DNA of 6,944 nt, taken from the NCBI GenBank assembly GCA_002426025.1, contig DINP01000086.1, positions 5,796 through 12,739 of the forward strand, given 5' to 3'. Each line of letters starts with the position of its first letter. Position 1 is the first letter of the stretch. The notes beneath the pieces were generated by a model. It did no database searches, was not told the DNA's origin, and saw nothing but the letters and a program-made list of their open reading frames with translations. Positions 4,762 to 6,944 of this stretch are shown here, in pieces. The position numbers were made by a program, and so were the translations under genes. The stretch is from Bacteroidales bacterium UBA5537. Lineage in GTDB: Bacteria > Bacteroidota > Bacteroidia > Bacteroidales > Lentimicrobiaceae.

Positions 4762-6944
4762 ATGAAAGTTAACTTTTACTCATTTACTGCACTGATCGTA
4801 ATAATCCACCTGTTTACCCTGCAGCTTAATGCCCAGGAACGCGTAGTACTGAACCCGGGTGTTTATGACAACTGGAATAACCTTGAACGACCAATAATCA
4901 GCAATAATGGGATTATTTCAGCCTATGAGATAAACCCTCAGCTTGGTGATGGATTTATGGTTGTTATCAATCCTGAAAAAACAAAGAATGACACGATACA
5001 ACGCGCAACCGAAGCCATTATTTCCCCTGCAAATGATTACATAGCTTTCAAGTTAAAACCCATGTATAAAGATATGAGAAAAGCGAAATTAGATGGGAAA
5101 AAGAAAGATGATTTACCAAAGGACTCGCTGGGAATCAGCACATTTAACGGGAGAGAATTTCGCTTTCCTGATTTAAAATCATTCAATCTGCCTGAAAACC
5201 AGGGAAAATGCCTGGCAGCACTTTGTTATTCCCAAAAACCGGAAACTGCAAAAGATTCATTGGTAACCGATTCAATTTCTGGCACTGAAAACGAACTGCA
5301 GTCAAATCCGGATAAGAAGAAAGATAAGAGCGCGAAAAAGAAAGATAAAACAGAAATCTACACCCTCAAACTGATTTTTCCGGCTGATAGCATCATCCAT
5401 TCCTGGGATAGTGTCACTTCGTATGCACTTAGTGACAATGGCAGGAAACTCGCCTGGGCTTCTTACAGAAACGATAGTGTTCCGTTTTCAAGCGTAAGTT
5501 TGTTTGAGACTGTTACCCAACATCGCAAGGAAATCTTTAACGGCATTGGCCAGATTCGGAGTTTAACATTTGACACTACCGGCTCGCAATTGTCATTTTT
5601 ATACAGCAGCGACACCTCAGAGGTAAAGCGTTACAAATTGCTTTACTATAAAAATGAAATAAAGACTATTGCCGATACAAGCTCGCCAAATTTTCCCGAT
5701 GGATTTTGCAGTAGCGAAAATGGCAAATTGTGGTTTTCGGCTGATGGCAGCAAACTTTATTTTGGGATAGCCCCTACCCCGCGTCCTGAGCCAAAGGACA
5801 CGCTTACCGATGATGAAAAGGCCCGGGTTGATGTCTGGCATTGGCATGACCCGCTGATTCAGCCTCAACAACTCAAGCAGCTCGACTCCGAAAAAAAGAG
5901 AACCTATCTCACAGTTTTCCATCCGAAAAGCGATAGAATTGTCCGGCTTGCCAATGAGGAAATAAAAACAGTTCAAACCGGATACAAAGGCAACGGTCGT
6001 TTTGCTCTTGGATTTGCAGATGATGCTTACCGGATTGAATCATCGTGGAAAGATGCCAGCTACCGTGATGTTTATCTGATTGATAATGAGACTGGAGCCA
6101 GAGAATTACTTTTAAGAAAGCACAATGGAGCGGTCAGTCTCAGTACTACCCAGAAATTTTTCGCCTGGTACAACCAGCAGGATAGCCTCTGGTACACTAT
6201 GAATCTTAAGGATCGCATACCCATAAAACAATCAGCCGGGAAGCAAGTTGCTTTTTATGACGAAGAACACGATGTACCTTCCCTGCCCGGGCCTGCAGGT
6301 TACGCCGGATGGACTGAAAATGACCGGCTATTTGTTGTTTACGATCTGTTTGATCTTTGGGGACTTGACCCAACGGGAAAGAAAATGCCGGAAAACATGA
6401 CCAATGGAGAAGGCCGGAAAACCAATACCCGATTCCGCAACATTGCTATATACAATGACAAACCCTTTATGGGTTCTAAAAACACTTTTCTGCTAAGTGC
6501 TTTTAATGAGACAACCAAAGACGGTGCTTTTTTCAGGCTTACAATTGGAAAAGAAAACCAGCTTGCCCAGCTCGAAACCGGCCCCTTTAAATATTCAAAT
6601 CCTGCTAAATCAAAAAACTCAGATAAAATTCTCTGGACAAAAGGCAATTTTCAAATCTATCCTGACTTGTGGATCAGCGATCTTGATTTCAGCAAACAGC
6701 AAAAACTTTCCGATGCAAATCCGCAGCAAAAGAACTATCTGTGGGGAAGTGTTGAATTGGTTAAATGGACTATGCCCGATGGCAAAGAGGCGGAAGGCTT
6801 GCTGTACAAACCAGCAAATTTTGACCCTTCGAAAAAGTATCCTATGCTGGTTTATTTCTATGAAAAGTATTCAGATCAGCTCCACCAGCATTATGTGCCA
6901 AAACCTTCGCGCAGCATTATAAGTCCGACATACTGCAGCAGCAA
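4762..6944 (+). CDS. Exported S9 family (prolyl oligopeptidase-like) serine peptidase, C-terminus cut by window edge
   Basis: The frame stays open for 727 codons to the right edge and reads as a Bacteroidota S9 peptidase, a family cleaving peptides with an alpha/beta-hydrolase domain gated by a beta-propeller; full proteins are usually about 900-1000 residues. From ATG 4762, residues 1-24 look like a Sec signal peptide: K2, a hydrophobic core at about 8-20, then LNA before Q25. With no lipobox cysteine, a soluble periplasmic or secreted enzyme is likely. Residues about 26-660 are the propeller-type region, including VDVWHWHDP at 356-364. From about 664 the wording VELVKWTMPDGKEAEGLLYK, then YPMLVYFYEKYSD at 693-705 and PSRSIISPTYCSS, marks entry into the hydrolase domain. 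The nucleophile Ser, Asp and His lie beyond the window, so activity cannot be confirmed. A lysine-rich stretch (185-196) interrupts the propeller. Upstream in-frame ATGs at 4708 and 4726 are alternatives; 4726 has GGAAAG four bit-spaced bases or so ahead of it. I chose 4762 because it gives a normal-length signal peptide. Confidence 0.88.
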   Translation, partial: MKVNFYSFTALIVIIHLFTLQLNAQERVVLNPGVYDNWNNLERPIISNNGIISAYEINPQLGDGFMVVINPEKTKNDTIQRATEAIISPANDYIAFKLKPMYKDMRKAKLDGKKKDDLPKDSLGISTFNGREFRFPDLKSFNLPENQGKCLAALCYSQKPETAKDSLVTDSISGTENELQSNPDKKKDKSAKKKDKTEIYTLKLIFPADSIIHSWDSVTSYALSDNGRKLAWASYRNDSVPFSSVSLFETVTQHRKEIFNGIGQIRSLTFDTTGSQLSFLYSSDTSEVKRYKLLYYKNEIKTIADTSSPNFPDGFCSSENGKLWFSADGSKLYFGIAPTPRPEPKDTLTDDEKARVDVWHWHDPLIQPQQLKQLDSEKKRTYLTVFHPKSDRIVRLANEEIKTVQTGYKGNGRFALGFADDAYRIESSWKDASYRDVYLIDNETGARELLLRKHNGAVSLSTTQKFFAWYNQQDSLWYTMNLKDRIPIKQSAGKQVAFYDEEHDVPSLPGPAGYAGWTENDRLFVVYDLFDLWGLDPTGKKMPENMTNGEGRKTNTRFRNIAIYNDKPFMGSKNTFLLSAFNETTKDGAFFRLTIGKENQLAQLETGPFKYSNPAKSKNSDKILWTKGNFQIYPDLWISDLDFSKQQKLSDANPQQKNYLWGSVELVKWTMPDGKEAEGLLYKPANFDPSKKYPMLVYFYEKYSDQLHQHYVPKPSRSIISPTYCSS

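Noticed and set aside
5617..5976. 119-codon minus-strand open frame
   Set aside because: It is antisense to the peptidase propeller region, which has a continuous recognisable frame here; no independent motif.
6339..6922. Minus-strand 102-codon (6339-6647) and plus-strand 141-codon (6497-6922) open frames
   Set aside because: Both overlap the S9 peptidase frame, which continues uninterrupted and carries family wording up to the window edge. The plus frame is an out-of-frame shadow with odd composition, not a frameshifted continuation.
1..6944. A new defence, mobile or CRISPR-like system
   Set aside because: All long frames fall into known metabolic or peptidase families; there are no direct repeats, transposase, integrase, nuclease or toxin-antitoxin signatures.

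Overview
The window most likely comes from a member of the Bacteroidota, probably an anaerobic Bacteroidales or Marinilabiliales-type lineage; no closer placement is possible from sequence alone. The evidence is the three-gene glycogen cassette typical of that phylum, starts mostly without Shine-Dalgarno sites, a Bacteroidota-style -7 promoter element (TAnnTTTG), and an exported S9 peptidase with the wording common in that group. Coding DNA has moderate GC, and the one long intergenic stretch is strongly AT-rich.

Layout. Positions 1-4340 hold three genes on the minus strand. In transcription order they are an archaeal-type glycogen debranching enzyme (2388-4340), a GT-B glycosyltransferase resembling glycogen synthase (1068-2345), and a GH57 alpha-amylase-like enzyme (1-1023, cut at the left edge so its C-terminus is missing). 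The gaps are 42 and 44 bases with no obvious terminator, so they probably form one operon. A perfect match to the Bacteroidota -7 box lies about 40 bases upstream of the first gene. Positions 4341-4761 form a divergent, AT-rich intergenic region with two small inverted repeats. From 4762 (or 4726 or 4708) to the right edge runs a plus-strand gene for a secreted S9-family (prolyl oligopeptidase-like) peptidase. It is cut just as the catalytic hydrolase domain begins.

How the genes fit together. The three minus-strand enzymes plausibly make, remodel and degrade cytoplasmic alpha-1,4/1,6-glucan storage polymer. The glycosyltransferase extends chains, the debranching enzyme removes alpha-1,6 branch stubs, and the GH57 enzyme cleaves, transfers or branches alpha-glucan chains. 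The peptidase is exported and has no evident link to glycogen; the two units only share an intergenic region.

I found no mobile element, CRISPR array, RNA gene or clearly new system. The points worth a second look are the glycosyltransferase's altered donor-site motif, the uncertain activity of the GH57 enzyme, the inverted repeat next to the peptidase start, and the unclear peptidase N-terminus.
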